From Cryptococcus deneoformans JEC21 (Eukaryota > Basidiomycota > Tremellomycetes > Tremellales > Cryptococcaceae), in NCBI RefSeq assembly GCF_000091045.1, contig NC_006687.1, forward strand, positions 1,443,551 to 1,507,550: 64,000 nucleotides of DNA. Direction: 5' to 3'. The position numbers and the translations under genes are program-made. The notes under the pieces were generated by a model. It had not been told where the DNA came from, made no database searches, and was given only the letters and a program-made list of their open reading frames with translations. Below, piece by piece: positions 35,582 to 48,272 of this stretch (position 1 is the stretch's first letter; each line of letters begins with the position of its first letter).

Positions 35582-36334
35582 ACCACCTCGACGACTTCTG
35601 CATACCTCAGAATTTCAAAGCCCTTCCGCGGCACTACTTAAGCTGACACCAAAACCACTGATAGTGGTCTGCAAATCGTATCGTTCTTGGGACGACGCCA
35701 CGTGAACAACGACGGTTATAATCTGACGGCAATCGGCCGTAAGGCTACTGTATGCCAATATAGCGGACGGTAAGGCATGACTCCGCTGTATCGGATTTCT
35801 GGAGCGCTGGGCGCTCTAATGGACTTAAACTGCTCTTTACGAAAACATGTAGTCTGACAGAGTTTAAACCCCAGCAATGAATCGGCACAGAACTTTTGAT
35901 CAAAGTGACATAGCATTTCAGGATTGGAACACGTTATAAAGGCGGAACTATCTAACTGCGGAAATGAGCGGCGTTCAAAACAAGGTCCATCAATACACCT
36001 CCGATAATTCAGGCGATAGGGATTGTAGCGATCCACGAAATCATTGAAAGACCGATTTATTAGAAACTGACAGCTTTGAGTGGAGAACATAGGAGAGGCA
36101 TCAGTCGACCATCGAGCGCCACGGTGCCGAAGTGGCTGGATCCACAAGCGGCCATTGCGAATTCTGGGGGAGTTGCTCCGTTTGAATTCCGGTCAAAACA
36201 ATTGCTGATTATTTGCGCGTAGTTCACACGCATCTGGCTGAATATGATAAATATCGCTGCATAAGCAGGAGGAGACAATATGGCCTTTTCCTCGTCTTCG
36301 ATTTCACTTTCTCTTTGCCGCAAGCACCGTCACC

Positions 36335-37488
36335 ATGCCAGTGAAGGTTGACGAGCCAGCGCCTCACCGATTCTCTACTGGGAAAGAAGTCCGTCTAGCC
36401 TGCCGTTCCGGCAGCTTCCGCGGTCCTACGTCCGGCCACTGTCCTAGTCAGATTCAGACGAACCTCCTTGTCATCCCCTCTCGCTTCGCCGATGACTTTA
36501 GAGGTTTGTGCAAGCGGAACCCCGTCAGCTGTCCGCTTATTGCGGAAAGCCTGGCACCCGGAAATACGGGGCTCTCGAGGGACGTGGCAGAGGATGTGGA
36601 CGTGCGAACCGATGCGCCGGGGTACAACATGTGAGTATGAGTGAGCATCAGGGGGCTAGTAATTGCTCCTCTTCCGCGCCGGATCTGGGCGTGGGCAGGC
36701 TCTGCGCACGAGCGACGTCGAGTCGTTTGGATTGAGAAACAAAATCTGATCATTTGACTCACCCGCGCAGTTACAAAGACGGGAAGCTGTACGCTAAAGA
36801 CGTGCGGGATTGCAAAGAGTGGTGGGCCGAGGACAGCGTAGCGTTTTTGAGTGAGTGGTGTCAATGATAGATTATGAAGAAGAGCCGATAGAAAGGTCCA
36901 TTGACCAGAGTATCACGCATAGTTGGCTGCTCGTTCACTTTCGAACAAGCGTTGGTCGACGCTGGTCTCACTCCGCGACACCAGGAACTCGAGCGTAATG
37001 TGCCCATGTACAGGACCAACATCCCTCTCTGCCCCTCAGGCAGTAAGTGCGCTGTCGTTCTTCGGTTTTTAACTCCAAATTTACCTACCTGTGCTGACAG
37101 AAGTTGATATCGCAGTCTTCTCCGGCACTATGGTCGTTTCGATGAGGCCATACAAGCCCGAAAAGGTAGATGCAGTCAGAGCAGTGACCCGTCCATACAT
37201 CCATACACACGGCGAGCCCGTTGCATGGGTGAGTGTCCCTTCCCCTGGCACCGCTAATTATTTCAGGGCCCGGACGCAGTGGCCCAGTTAGGCATTGCGG
37301 ATCTTCTCAATCCCGAATTCGGAGAGGCACCGGTGTTAAGGGAAGGCGAAGTACCGGTCTTTTGGGGATGTGGAGTGACCCCTCAGGTGGTAGTAATGTC
37401 CAGTCCTGAGCTCATCGGGTTCTCGATCGGCCATGGGCCTGGGAAGATGCTTTGCCTGGACAAGGAGATCAAAGATATTTTGGAGTAG
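36335..37488 (+). CDS. DUF1445 protein, D-glutamate cyclase-like (UPF0317 family)
   Basis: About 290 residues over several exons. Family blocks in order: [20 protein letters not shown], then [124 protein letters not shown] and the closing [10 protein letters not shown]. This spans the whole PF07286 domain. In mammals the DUF1445 region belongs to D-glutamate cyclase (D-Glu to 5-oxo-D-proline), and in bacteria such genes lie next to 5-oxoprolinase genes. Here hydantoinase/oxoprolinase subunits lie 5-10 kb away with a Zn2Cys6 regulator between, supporting a similar role. Substrate is inferred. Confidence 0.85.
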
Positions 37489-37545
37489 CCATTGTCAAAG
37501 TAGTAATGGTACAGCGCCTTTTATTATTCATATTATAGATGCTAG

Positions 37546-37979
37546 TGTAGCTGCGCCACTATCTTCACGGAGGATGGAAAGTATTTGATGCTACTTTAGT
37601 TTCTTGTTCTCGGTCATTTGCCTACAGTAGGAGCGCATGGTTCAGACGTTTAGACGTTTGGATGTATGGGCTGAGGAGTTTGAGAAGTCTTACGCGGTTG
37701 CGGAATACATTCTATCTACCAAAGGGATACGCCTTTTATATCTTCCAAGTTCTACGAGCTGACTCATCTTTCCAACAATTTCCCTCCAACCTCCTCTTTG
37801 TCTTCCCTCTTCCCTGACGCTTCCCTGCGACCCTCCCCGCCCGCCTCTCTTCTTCTGCCCCCGCTCTCTCTTCATCGATACCTCAAAACTACTTTCCTGT
37901 CTTCCTCTCTTCTTCTCCCTTATCCTCCTCTCATCCTTGTATCTCCTTCTCTTACAGCTAGTCAATATACAAACAACAT
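37546..37979 (+). repeat. LTR-like repeat type 1, copy 2
   Basis: Starts TGTAGCTGCGCCACTATCTT and ends near ATATACAAACAACA, so it has TG...CA-type ends, with a TATA-like GCCTTTTATATCTT and a long C/T tract inside. Alignable with 48273-48700 (same strand) and 35230-35581 (inverted). It lies between the DUF1445 gene and the regulator gene, both of which end toward it. Confidence 0.6.
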
Positions 37980-38019
37980 GATCGAGTCTGTCGACTTCCG
38001 CCATGTCCTGCACATCGAC

Positions 38020-40828
38020 CTACCCAGCCCCAAAAAAATTCGCCCACTCCTGATCATCAGCTAAGTCTGGCGCAGCTGGCGTCTGCATGTGACCTATGGT
38101 TGTATCAGCAACTGCAGACCCCGAGGTGTCGCACGGTATGGGCCACGCATTCGGTGGCGACTGGCCGTACGCTGCGTTGTTGGGGTATATCTGGGAGAAG
38201 AACGAGCCTGGAGCTGTAGCCTGATGAGGAGCAGTAGGAAGCGAGCCCGCTTGTGCTGGTGGAAGGGTGATGTGCGCAAGGAGGGCTCGGAGGAAAGACT
38301 CGGCGTCTTCCCGCGGAATACCCGAAAATAAATTCTGGTCGAACATCGGTATTTCAGTAGGGATGAGGGGGTTATCCACAGTCGGTGATTGTGACATCCA
38401 GGCGGGGGCAGGCTGCTGAGACATGCCAGACATGGACAGTGATGACGAGAGGGTGGGGACGGGTTGAACTTGGTAGTCAGCCTGCGTCAGTGGCGGAAGG
38501 AACGGGATTGATTGGAATTGTGGCGACTGAACGGGGCTCGAGGACGGCAGCACCTGCTGTAGAGGGGACGGCGAGGGTGGTGCTATGTCTGTGGCCGGTT
38601 GCTGGAAAAAGTCGAAAAGTGGGTCAGATGTTGGAGTCGAAGCTGCTGGAGCCGCAGTCGTCCCCGCAGTCGTCCCATTCAACCTGGATAACAAGTCGAG
38701 TCGCGACAACATCGTCTCCGTAGGTAGATATTCTGTGACCAAACCTCCCAAGATATCCGCCTTATCCCTCGCTGCCGGCCAAGAGACAGCCACTAGTCGC
38801 AATAGCTCCACGCATTCGTTCGCACTTGCTAGCGCTTCCGCCCTGATCCTGATAGACCGATGATGCACTGCTGCGAGGAGGTGAGTGGTGCCTGCTGTAA
38901 AAGCAACGTTGAGCAGAGTGGGCGGGGAGAACCGGAGGTTAAAACGGTTGTGGTAGGCTCGTAAGAGAGAATTGATCCGTGCCGCAGACCGATCACATCG
39001 CTGCTTGTTAGCTGGGTACGCCGCTACGACAACTCACCTTGACAGCCACGGCTGAGATACCCTCGGGCTCTGCACGACTGCCTGAGCGAACACTGAAGCG
39101 GTAATAAGAGCGATAACAAAGAATGACGAGCCATTCCCAAGCGAGCTGGAGCATGATGACATGGGGCAGGGCGTTTCTGTTCGAATGGCCTGTGAGGACC
39201 AGGTTAGGAGGGAGTTGCTCGCGCCATGTATCGAGGGCGAGACTATGAGGTGTCAGTGCCTGCCGGGGCAGACGACATTTACCGCTCACCTTAACTCGGA
39301 GATCGCGCCATCTCTTTGTAGCCTGGAAGCATCCGACCTGAGAGAGTACAGAGTCGTCATAACCTTTTGCATGATGAGTGACAACTTGGCCGTTTCCACA
39401 AACGCCGAACTGAGCATGCAATCCTGCGGAGGCGTTGTTGTTTCGCCGGACGACAACTCGGTCCACGTCCAAGGCACAGCGTCGAGTGAGGGATCAACGA
39501 GAGGTAGTGGAGTGCTGTTGCAAAGTCAGGGAAGCGTGTAGGCAAAAGACTCACTTGTGATCTTGCATAGAGTGGGGGCGTCCAATATATACCGACCAGC
39601 ATTGATCTTGTATAAATATCGTCCACCAGGTATTGTTACGCTATCGATATCGTCAGCTCCTGCCAGTCGTGACTCGACTCACCAGCAGCATCTCCGCCTC
39701 CGACATCCGCCCGTTCTTCACGAGAGGCGAGCTGTCCACATTGAGTCCCACTGTCATCAGCAATGTCAAGGGCGAGTATACTCACGTGATTGCGCTGCTC
39801 TCTCTGCCAGACCGAAATAGGTCCAGCCAACTGTGTGATCGCCCAACGTCGAGTGGTAGCTGGATCTGAGTGCGAGAGCTTGCACAGTGGCGAGCGTCGG
39901 TCGGGGTAACTCAATCTCCATATACTTGACTGCCTCATCTGCCAATAATTTCCTTGTCGCTGGATCGCGGAGGTATTGGTCATCCATGAACATGAGGGCT
40001 ATGGCGAGGATACAGTTGTGCAGCATTGGTGAGTAGTAGGTAGTACGCGGTGGAGGGGCGCTAGAAGGAGCGTTAATGGCAAGTGCGAGATCGCGATGGA
40101 ATAGATTCGGGACGGTGCGCATGCCCCAAGAAGCAAAAAAGCGGAAGAATCGATCAAGGGCGAGGGCGTGCTGGGGAGCAGAGATGTTAATTGGTGGGAG
40201 GAAGCGTCGGAAATCGGATAGACCTCCCATCAATCCCGATGGTACGTCACGAAGAATGGGGGCAACCGAGAGATGCGCATAAGCAGAAGTTGGTCCGTGG
40301 TAATGCACTTGCTCCCCATCCATTCCAATCTGTGTATCAGCCCGATTCGCATTAGGTCACCCACCTGAAGATGCAACATGGCCTGTGACACCCTATCCAC
40401 CATCTCCTCTTCGTTATCGCTTTCGTCATGTCCTTCGTCCCCAGGAGATGGGACAAGCTGCCCTCGCGCTTCCAATGCAGCTTCCAGGCTCTTGATACGG
40501 TTTTTCAAAGATTGGACGAACTGTCTTGAAGCGGGTTTCCGTCCGTCGTCGTCTTCACCCCACTTGCACTCGTCCTATATAACGCAGTCTCAGTTCATCA
40601 ATGGAAAGATATGTGATCTTCCGTACAGTGAAGATGACGTACATTGTACAGCTGGCATGTCTGGCAGCTCGGCGGCTGACCAGTGCATTTTGCTTTTCTA
40701 CAGTGTTACTTTGATGTACATAAGAGCGAGACTCACCGTTTCCGGCAATTGAGACAAGCCTTTCCTACATTGGCCCTTCTCCTTTTGCTTGGACCAGCCG
40801 CAGCATCGGTGGAATCCGTAGTATCCAT
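38020..40828 (-). CDS. Zn2Cys6 transcription factor with fungal-specific domain
   Basis: A nuclear regulator with a textbook binuclear zinc cluster. The start MDTTDSTDAAAGPSKRRR is followed, across two introns, by CLNCRKRKAKCTGQPPSC and QTCQLYNDEC, spacing CX2CX6CX6CX2CX6C. A linker/coiled coil SRQFVQSLKNRIKSLEAALE follows, then an acidic segment. The middle carries the PF04082-like domain (HYHGPTSAYAHL, LALDRFFRFFASWGMRTVPN, LHNCILAIALMFMDDQYLRD, TVQALALRSSYHSTLGDHT). The last exon holds a Ser/Thr/Pro/Gln-rich putative activation tail ending EWANFFGAG. It sits between the DUF1445 gene and the HyuA/HyuB pair, so it is a candidate cluster-specific regulator. Confidence 0.88.
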
Positions 40829-42659
40829 GATAGGATTGGAGAAAGAAATGAAAGATAGACTGACAACAAGAGTAAAGCCAAGGCAAAAGTTGGAGGAATA
40901 AGATGGGGTGAGGATTGAAGATGATATACAGTAAGAGCATGACTCGGCACATGACCAGCAGCACAACAACAAGTATATAATATCAGTAGTAGGAAGAGAG
41001 CATGACGTGGCCTTCTATAACAAGCTGCATGGGAGAGTAGCAGTGATGCATATGCATGTCTCAGAGTGCCTCTTGTCTGTCAGCTCCTATAGCATGGGGA
41101 GGGCATTACATGCATACGTACATTATCTTAGTTATCTGATCGGATGAACCAATAGTACGGATAGGGACGAGGGAACAAACCCCGCCCGCCGGAATATCAA
41201 CGGGTACTATGATGGTTACTGTTGGAAATTGTTAAGTCTCGCGTTGTTATTAATAATGAAGGCAATGTTAAGAATTGGGTTCTGAAGAGACTTGTTGTTG
41301 TCTCGATACAATTGTGGGAATTTTTCACGTGGACAGGTTCGGGGCACGCAGCTGGTTCGGCATGGACCTGGCATACATATTGGGGCCTCATTAAACTAAA
41401 AACATCTCCGACGTGGGGTAAAATTAGAAGAGTACTCGAGGCCACATTAATAAGGTTAAGCGCGGCGCTTAATTACACTATAATTGTAACAGTTACAAAC
41501 AGTACTACAGTACGTACGTATACTGACTACTTGACTATATATACTGGTACTAAGTCGAGCTTGTGCAGTCAACAACGCTGGGAAGGGCGGCAAACACTCC
41601 CATTCTGATCTACTGACAAACCATTTACGAGACCAACACGTAAGAATGCATGGTCAAGCCATGCCGTAGAGCTACCCGAGCGCGTACCGAGTCGTGGTCC
41701 ATCCCCAAAGCGGAGTGAGCTTTACCAAGGATTGACGGAGAATGAGATTGATGCGAGCTACAAGCGTCATGCTGGTGAAGGTAGATAAAGGCGGCTGGTA
41801 AGATGTGTGCCGCTCATACATCCAGCAGTCGCTGAGGTGGATGGAAGGATGGAAGAGGCACCCTTCCCGGACTCCCGTCTAGCTTCATCAATCTGTCTTG
41901 GGCGGATTGTAGCCTTGTTCCTCGGCATTCAAGCGTATTCTTTCCTAAGCTAGTGACTACATTTGTATTGCACCTTCTATCTAGAGTGCTTCCTCTTCTA
42001 GTAATCCCTTAGACCCGTGGGGGAAGGATGCATTTGTCTCTCAGACTCCCGACAAGCCACAGAGATGAGGTCATCACATTCCGATTGACCTACCATTCAA
42101 AACGTCAATTGCAATGGAAGGCTGATTTGAGATCCCGTCAAAGTTGTTTCTGAGCGGGACAAGACCGTGGTGCTTGCAATCAGATGGTTATCACAACCAT
42201 AACCTCATCGAACAGGTCTAACAGGTCTGGATGGTAGTATAGACGTCGAAGGCAGCCTTATCTTCCACTAACTATATACAGTACCCATTCAAACGTCTTC
42301 GGCATTCCTCGGTGTCAGTTGGTGCTAATTTTGATCTAAGACTTACGAGTGGGTACTGTACGCAATTACAAGTGAGCTGGACAGAAAAGAAGGAGATCAT
42401 GCCGAGGAACAGGGGCGCTTCAATTCAGATATCCATGGTCATTCAACTCTGCTCGTTCATTATTGGGGCTTGGTCAAAGGCATGGGGCAGAGTAATCTGG
42501 GGCAAGATATTGATGGTCTTTTGTGGTGCATTCTGCACTGATGTCTGCCAAGTGATATGGGAATTCGAAATCGCTCATCTTGCTTCAGATGTAGTATTGC
42601 TCTTAACCTGCCAGAATCCACTGCATGCGAAGAAATCTATACAATTTACAATAGTCTCA
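40829..42659. other. 1.8-kb intergenic region without supported genes
   Basis: Upstream of the regulator and downstream of the HyuA gene. Open frames here are short and compositionally non-coding. There is an AT-rich section around 41200-41560 with short palindromes such as GTACGTACGTA near 41514. I see no transposon ends or RNA genes. Confidence 0.4.
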
Positions 42660-45163
42660 TCATTGCGCTGATGCTGGGCGAGTGATGAGCAGATGCCTAG
42701 AAGTGACCGTCCCGCTCCAAGTGATGTTAATAAAGATAGTTTGTGTCGCGTCGATGACCAATGCTGGCCCCTCAACGATGTCTCCAACGTTGAGCTGGTC
42801 CAACTCGTATACCGGCGTATCCATGCGTTCACCCTTGGTCGACCCAGGTTGAGAAACGAAGACTTCTTGTCTGGATGTGGGCTTGCCAGCGCGGCGAGTG
42901 GAGAGGTTCGATATTTCTGAGAACACGGATTCACCGGCAGGAGAGAGGGATTTGCCGATACCTCTGACCTGCATCGCGACGAGTGTCAGCCATCGCCTTC
43001 CATCCTGACTAGAACCGCGTGAGACTCACCTTGAAGTCATCTACAATAACCTTGCTCTCGAGCAGGAAACCAAATTCGTGCTTGTACACCCGGTAAAACT
43101 CCTGCTCGAAGTCGCCATCTGCTGGCTCAGAGATCATAAGTGCCGTATCCGATCCATTGAAGCGCATGTGCAGCATTCTCACAAGCTTGACTTGATCGGA
43201 GGTGAAGCCTTGTCGTGCGAGCTCCTCGGAAACGCGATTACCGATCTTGTCGAGTCGCTCGGTGAAGTATAACGACGATGGATGGTAGATGGCAGAGCAT
43301 GGCTCCTGCTCTTCATACACTCGATCTGCGAGGGCGAGACCATATGCTGAAAGGATGGAGGAGTAGCGATGTATCAGGATACTGGTGATACCTAGGCTCT
43401 CGGCGATCTCGCATGCATGTTGACCACCAGCACCGCCGAAAGACGCCAGAATGTGCTTGGAAGTCGCAAAACCTCGAGCCTCGGTAAGCGTTCGGATTGG
43501 CCGAGCCATCATCTCGTTCGCGATAGTGACGAATCCGTAGATCATATCGTCCAGCGACATCTCCGCGCCGGTCTCCTGAGCGATCTGCTTTTGCATCTTC
43601 TCGAATGAAGCTTGAGAAGCTGACGGATCAAGGGGCTCGTTCTCGTTGGGCCCGAAACATTGTGGGAAAATACGAGGTACCAGCCGACCGAGGATGAGAT
43701 TCGCATCCGTGAGTGCGAGGGGACCGCCTTTACGATAGCAAGCGGGACCCGGGTGTGCACCGGCAGACTCAGGGCCAGCGTGGAACATGCCGTTGCGGAA
43801 AGTGAGACAGGAACCGCCACCCGCTGCGACGGTGTTGATGTCGAGTTGAGGGCTTTGGATTGAGATGCCCGCTGTGGTGGTCTCGTAGACAATCTCGTAC
43901 TTGCCGTCGAAGCGAGAGACATCGGTCGAGGTTCCGCCGACGTCGAAGCCAATAACGGGCGCGAGTTTCTTCTCGTCCCAGCTGGTGAGGGCATAGCCGA
44001 CAACACCGCCTGCTGGTCCACTCAAGATCGATTTGAGACCGGTAAAGTTCTTTCGTCAACTCTTACTCAACATAGAAAAGCTCACTTTCAAGTCCACCAA
44101 GCCACCATCAGAGCCCATGAACTCGACGTTCAAGTTCCCTTTTTTCCCTCCCTCAAAGCCAGAATAGAAGCCATCCAGGTACTCGCCCAATATGGGAGTG
44201 AGATAAGCATCGGCTGTTGTGGAGACACCTCGAGGGACCATGCGAATCATAGGAAGAAGTTGGGAGGAGAGGGAGATATGGTGAAAGCCGACTTTCTCCG
44301 CGATACGACCAACAGCGAGCTCATGGTCGGGGAAGGTGAACCTGTGACACTTCAGTCGAGTGCCTAATGGAAAACGATGAATTGAAGGAAGCTCACGAAT
44401 GTGCCAAAACGACCGCAATCGACCGGTACCCTTGCTCGAACAGCGCTTTTAGATCCTTCTCCACCGCTTCCTCGTCTAGCGCTTGCAACACTTGCACGGC
44501 CTCTCCGCTCATACCCCTCACGCCCTCGACGCCATGCTGCACCCCTTCTCCAGAGTAGGACTGAATCGCCTCGCCGTTTTCTAAAAATTTGACTGCATGT
44601 TCAGTGGCATGGGGATCAGAGGTGTATCCGACGAGGGTGACTCGCTCGTCGACCTCAATGACATCGCCATAAAGGTATGACGCCTTCTTAATGTTCAGGT
44701 CGAAGATGCGTGGACGAGCTTGGTTGCCGATAGAGAGAAGATCTTTGAAACCTTTGGTGATAAGGAGAGCGTGGGGCGAACCGCGGCGTTCGAGAAGTGC
44801 GTTGGTAGCGACGGTGGTGCTGAGACGCACAGTGTCTATGTTGTCAGCATAGAAGAAACGAGTGGGAACTAACCTATCTTGTTCGTTGGCAATGGACTGC
44901 CCCGGGGGACCTTCTTCCCCAGCACGGTCTCTAACACTCTTCTGATACCCTCTGTCGGTGCGTCTTTGTAATTTGAAGGATCCTGGGAGAGGAGTTTGGT
45001 GATGCTCTCTTCACGGCCATGGGGACCAGGCCATGACGCGTGAACGTCGGTGAAAGTACCACCCTGTCATCAGCTGAGCTCATAACGGTCGGTGACTTAC
45101 TCTGTCAATGGCAATTCGGATGGAGTGGTCGGAGACGGTTGATGTTAAGGTGACGCCGATCAT
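42660..45163 (-). CDS. HyuA-type hydantoinase/5-oxoprolinase ATP-dependent subunit
   Basis: About 720 residues. Together with a HyuB partner, this family opens lactam or hydantoin rings using ATP. Start [20 protein letters not shown], then [11 protein letters not shown] (N-terminal nucleotide fold). HydA blocks follow: [68 protein letters not shown], the phosphate motif [67 protein letters not shown] and the C-terminal small domain [16 protein letters not shown]. It ends at 42660 without a HyuB half. Fungal/animal 5-oxoprolinase is normally one long HyuA-HyuB fusion; here HyuB is a separate, divergent gene 477 bp away, a bacterial-like split. Substrate not proven. Confidence 0.88.
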
Positions 45164-45640
45164 GATGGGTAGATGGTAAGATGTGTGTTGTTGAATGTCG
45201 ATACAAACGTACCGGATGGCTTTGCTTTATTTTACTTAAACACGAGTGCATCTGATGTCCACTGAGTCATTGACACGGACTGGTTTCCGGTTAAACAATG
45301 CATGGTGAACGGTGTACGAGCCAATGATATGACAAAGAAGAATGAGATTACGAGCGGAACATAAACGGACTAGTCCACCGCTTAACTTCCGACATCTTCC
45401 ATCGCCTCATTTCCGCGGATTATCCCACTCTTCCTACTTTGGACCGCAATGGATGCTTCCGTAGAACTTGATGAAATGGAAGACCGTGCAAGGCGAGGAT
45501 GCAATGGCTAAGAATCAAGAAACAAAAGACAAGATGCTAGCGGGAGGCACTATCGCCTTATACCCTCTCAATTTGGAACGTTGACAAAACCATTTCCCGC
45601 CATATCATAGTTGAAACCACCCATAGTCACATCAGCCAAT
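45164..45640. promoter_or_regulatory. shared divergent promoter of hyuA-like and hyuB-like genes
   Basis: A 477-bp interval between two outward-facing starts that encode the two halves of one enzyme, so common control is expected. It contains the palindrome CCGCGG inside TTTCCGCGGATTA (about 45413-45425) and other CCG/CGG triplets (ACCGGATGG, TTTCCGGTT), possible Zn2Cys6 half-sites. Whether the nearby regulator binds there is not shown. Confidence 0.45.
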
Positions 45641-47589
45641 ATGACCGTCACATACGACCCGATCACGCTTAGTCTCTTGTGAGTGAAACCAACTTCAACT
45701 CCGCTGATGTCAGTGCGAACCGCTTTATGAGCGTCGCGGAGGCGATGGGACGCTCGCTGCAGCAGACCTCCATTTCAACCAACATTAAGGAGCGTCTGGA
45801 TTACTCTTGTGCACTCTTCAGTCACACTGGTGATCTTGTCGCGAATGCGCCTTTCATCCCTGTTCACCTGGGATCCATGTCTTTCGCCGTCAAGTATCAG
45901 CTTCAACACTGGAAGTCTGACCTCAAGTCCGGAGATGTGCTGCTGGCCAACTCGCCTATCGCAGGCGGGTCCCATCTACCCGACTTGACAGTCATCACTC
46001 CCGTGTTTGATCCGACTCTGGGCAAGGAGGGCCAGATCATCTTCTTCACAGCTTCACGAGCACACCACTCAGATATTGGTGGTATCACCGGAGGTTCGAT
46101 GCCAGCGACAAGTACTACCCTTATCGAGGAAGGTGCCGAGATTGTGTCTTTCAAGCTTGTCTCAGGGGGTAAATTCAACGCTACTGAGCTGTACCGTCTG
46201 CTCGTCGAGGAGCCAGCCAAGTTCCCTGGGTGCAGCGGATGCAGGAACTACCGCGATGTCGAGAGCGATATCAAAGCTGTGAGTTGATTGGTGTTGGTGC
46301 ACAGCTGACAGCGTAGCAAATCGCTGCAAACCACAAGGGCTCGCAACTGCTTCATTCTCTAGTCGGCGAACATGGCCTCGAAGTGGTGCATGGATACATG
46401 CGATTCGTGCAGGAGAATGCAGAGCAGGCGGTGCGGAAAATGCTGCGTAAGGCAGCGCAGGAAAGCAATGTGCTTGTGGTGAGTTTTGTTACATCGAGAC
46501 AAGCTGACATGCAGGCGGTCGACTACCTGGACGACGGTTCACCCATCTGCCTCAAAGTTACCATTGACGAGAAGAAGGGCTCGGCAGTCTTTGACTTCAC
46601 CGGCACTGGCCCTGAAGTCCGGGGCAATCTGAACGCGCCGATCGCTGTCGTGCACTCGGCCATCATCTACTGGTGAGTCCGAGCTATTTGGCCTTGGCTG
46701 ACAAATAGCATGCGCGCAATGGTAAACCAAGACATCCCTCTCAATGCTGGCTGCCTCGTCCCTCTTAACATCATCATCCCCGACGAGAGTCTTCTCAACC
46801 CGTCACCCGAAGCTGCCGTCTGCGCCGGAAACGTCCTCACATCGCAGCGTATCACCGATGTCGTGCTCAAGGCTTTCAACGCTTGCGCCGCCAGCCAGGG
46901 GTGCTGCAACAATTTATCTTTCGGCGTTGGGGGAAAGGACCTCATCACTGGTGAGGTGAAGAGCGGTTGGGGCTATTACGAGACCATTGCTGGAGGAAGT
47001 GGAGCTGGTCCGGATTGGGATGGTACTTCAGGCGTTCAGTGAGTGTCTATCGACAAGGACCCGGCTGACAAGTAGCTGCCATATGACCAATACTCGTATC
47101 ACCGACCCCGAGATTCTCGAGCGACGTTACCGTAAGTCACCTCGCTGTTTCGCTGCTGATATCGTAGCCGTCATCCTCAGACAGTTTGGTTACCGCCCGA
47201 ACTCTGGTGGAGAAGGTGCGTACCACGGCGGCAACGGTGTCATCCGAGACCTCGAGTTCCTTCAGCCCATTCAAGTGTCTATGCTCTCCGAGAGGAGATC
47301 ACGAGCACCATATGGTCTCGCCGGGGGCGCCAACGGCAAGACAGGTGTCAACACATGGATCAAGCTGCCTACAGCGGCTAACGGCAAGACAAGGCGTGTC
47401 AACATTGGCGGTAAAGCGACGGTGCAGTTTGGCGCAGGCGACAGGTTGCTCATCCAAACACCAGGAGGAGGTGGATGGGGCCGAGTAGCAAGTCGCAAGG
47501 CGCAAACAATCACCGTGCCACAAGTACAGTGGGAAGCGAGGGGCAGTCTGGCAGAGAGGGCGTTGTCCGAGGCGGCGTTCGGGGCATGA
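45641..47589 (+). CDS. HyuB-type hydantoinase/5-oxoprolinase subunit
   Basis: About 550 residues; partner of the HyuA subunit. Exon 1 [13 protein letters not shown] joins across an exceptionally short 35-nt intron (45679-45713) to [20 protein letters not shown]. HydB blocks: [148 protein letters not shown] and the closing TPGGGGWGR. All conserved His/Asp/Gly-rich motifs are present, and it is full-length for a stand-alone HyuB. Expression is presumably coupled to the divergent HyuA gene. Confidence 0.9.
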
Positions 47590-48272
47590 GCAGGTTGATG
47601 CGTGGGTTCTTCATTAGATGCCATTTAAATCGGTATTAGTTGGAGATGTATACTTTGGCATAGACTTCATGATATAACAGGAAGAGCCGCTTCAATGCGA
47701 CTTCAAGCCAGCAAGCTGCTGTGAGCGCTCAATCATGATTGACGGCGACGGAGATGCGATCCTTCACCCTCCTTCACGCTTCCTCCAACTTGGCCGGGAT
47801 GCAGTTTGGCGGAATTCGATAGGGTCATGAGACTAAGTGTCGAAGTCAGCAATGCCTTGTATGTGCATGACCTACAGTCTGGTGATAGCGACTCGGTTAA
47901 CTAAATGCACTCGCCTGCTGCTAGCTGACTATGAATCCAGCTTGATGGGGGCTGCCGGCAGCTAACCCTTCGTTCCTGCCTAAAAGAGGCCCAATGAATG
48001 GCCCGAAACGACAGCGCTCTCACCATGGCTCAATGCAGATCGGCCTACTCTAGCTATTTCTATCGGACTTTGGCATTAGTACTGCACAGGGGTGCATAGC
48101 ATGACATACGACCCGGTCTACTCTACAATCCAAACTCTACAATTCAGCTTGTGGCCTTTCTACATTTCCCATGCACGTGTATCCACGTCCATAGATCTCG
48201 CCCCTGGGGTCCTCGAGGTTGGTGAAAACTGCCACCTGACCTCTATCATCATCAAGGCGATTCTATGCTTGG

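Noticed and set aside
35716..36147. Minus-strand 143-codon open frame
   Set aside because: No recognisable motif, no splice or promoter context, and Cys/Arg/Ser-rich composition typical of random GC-balanced DNA.
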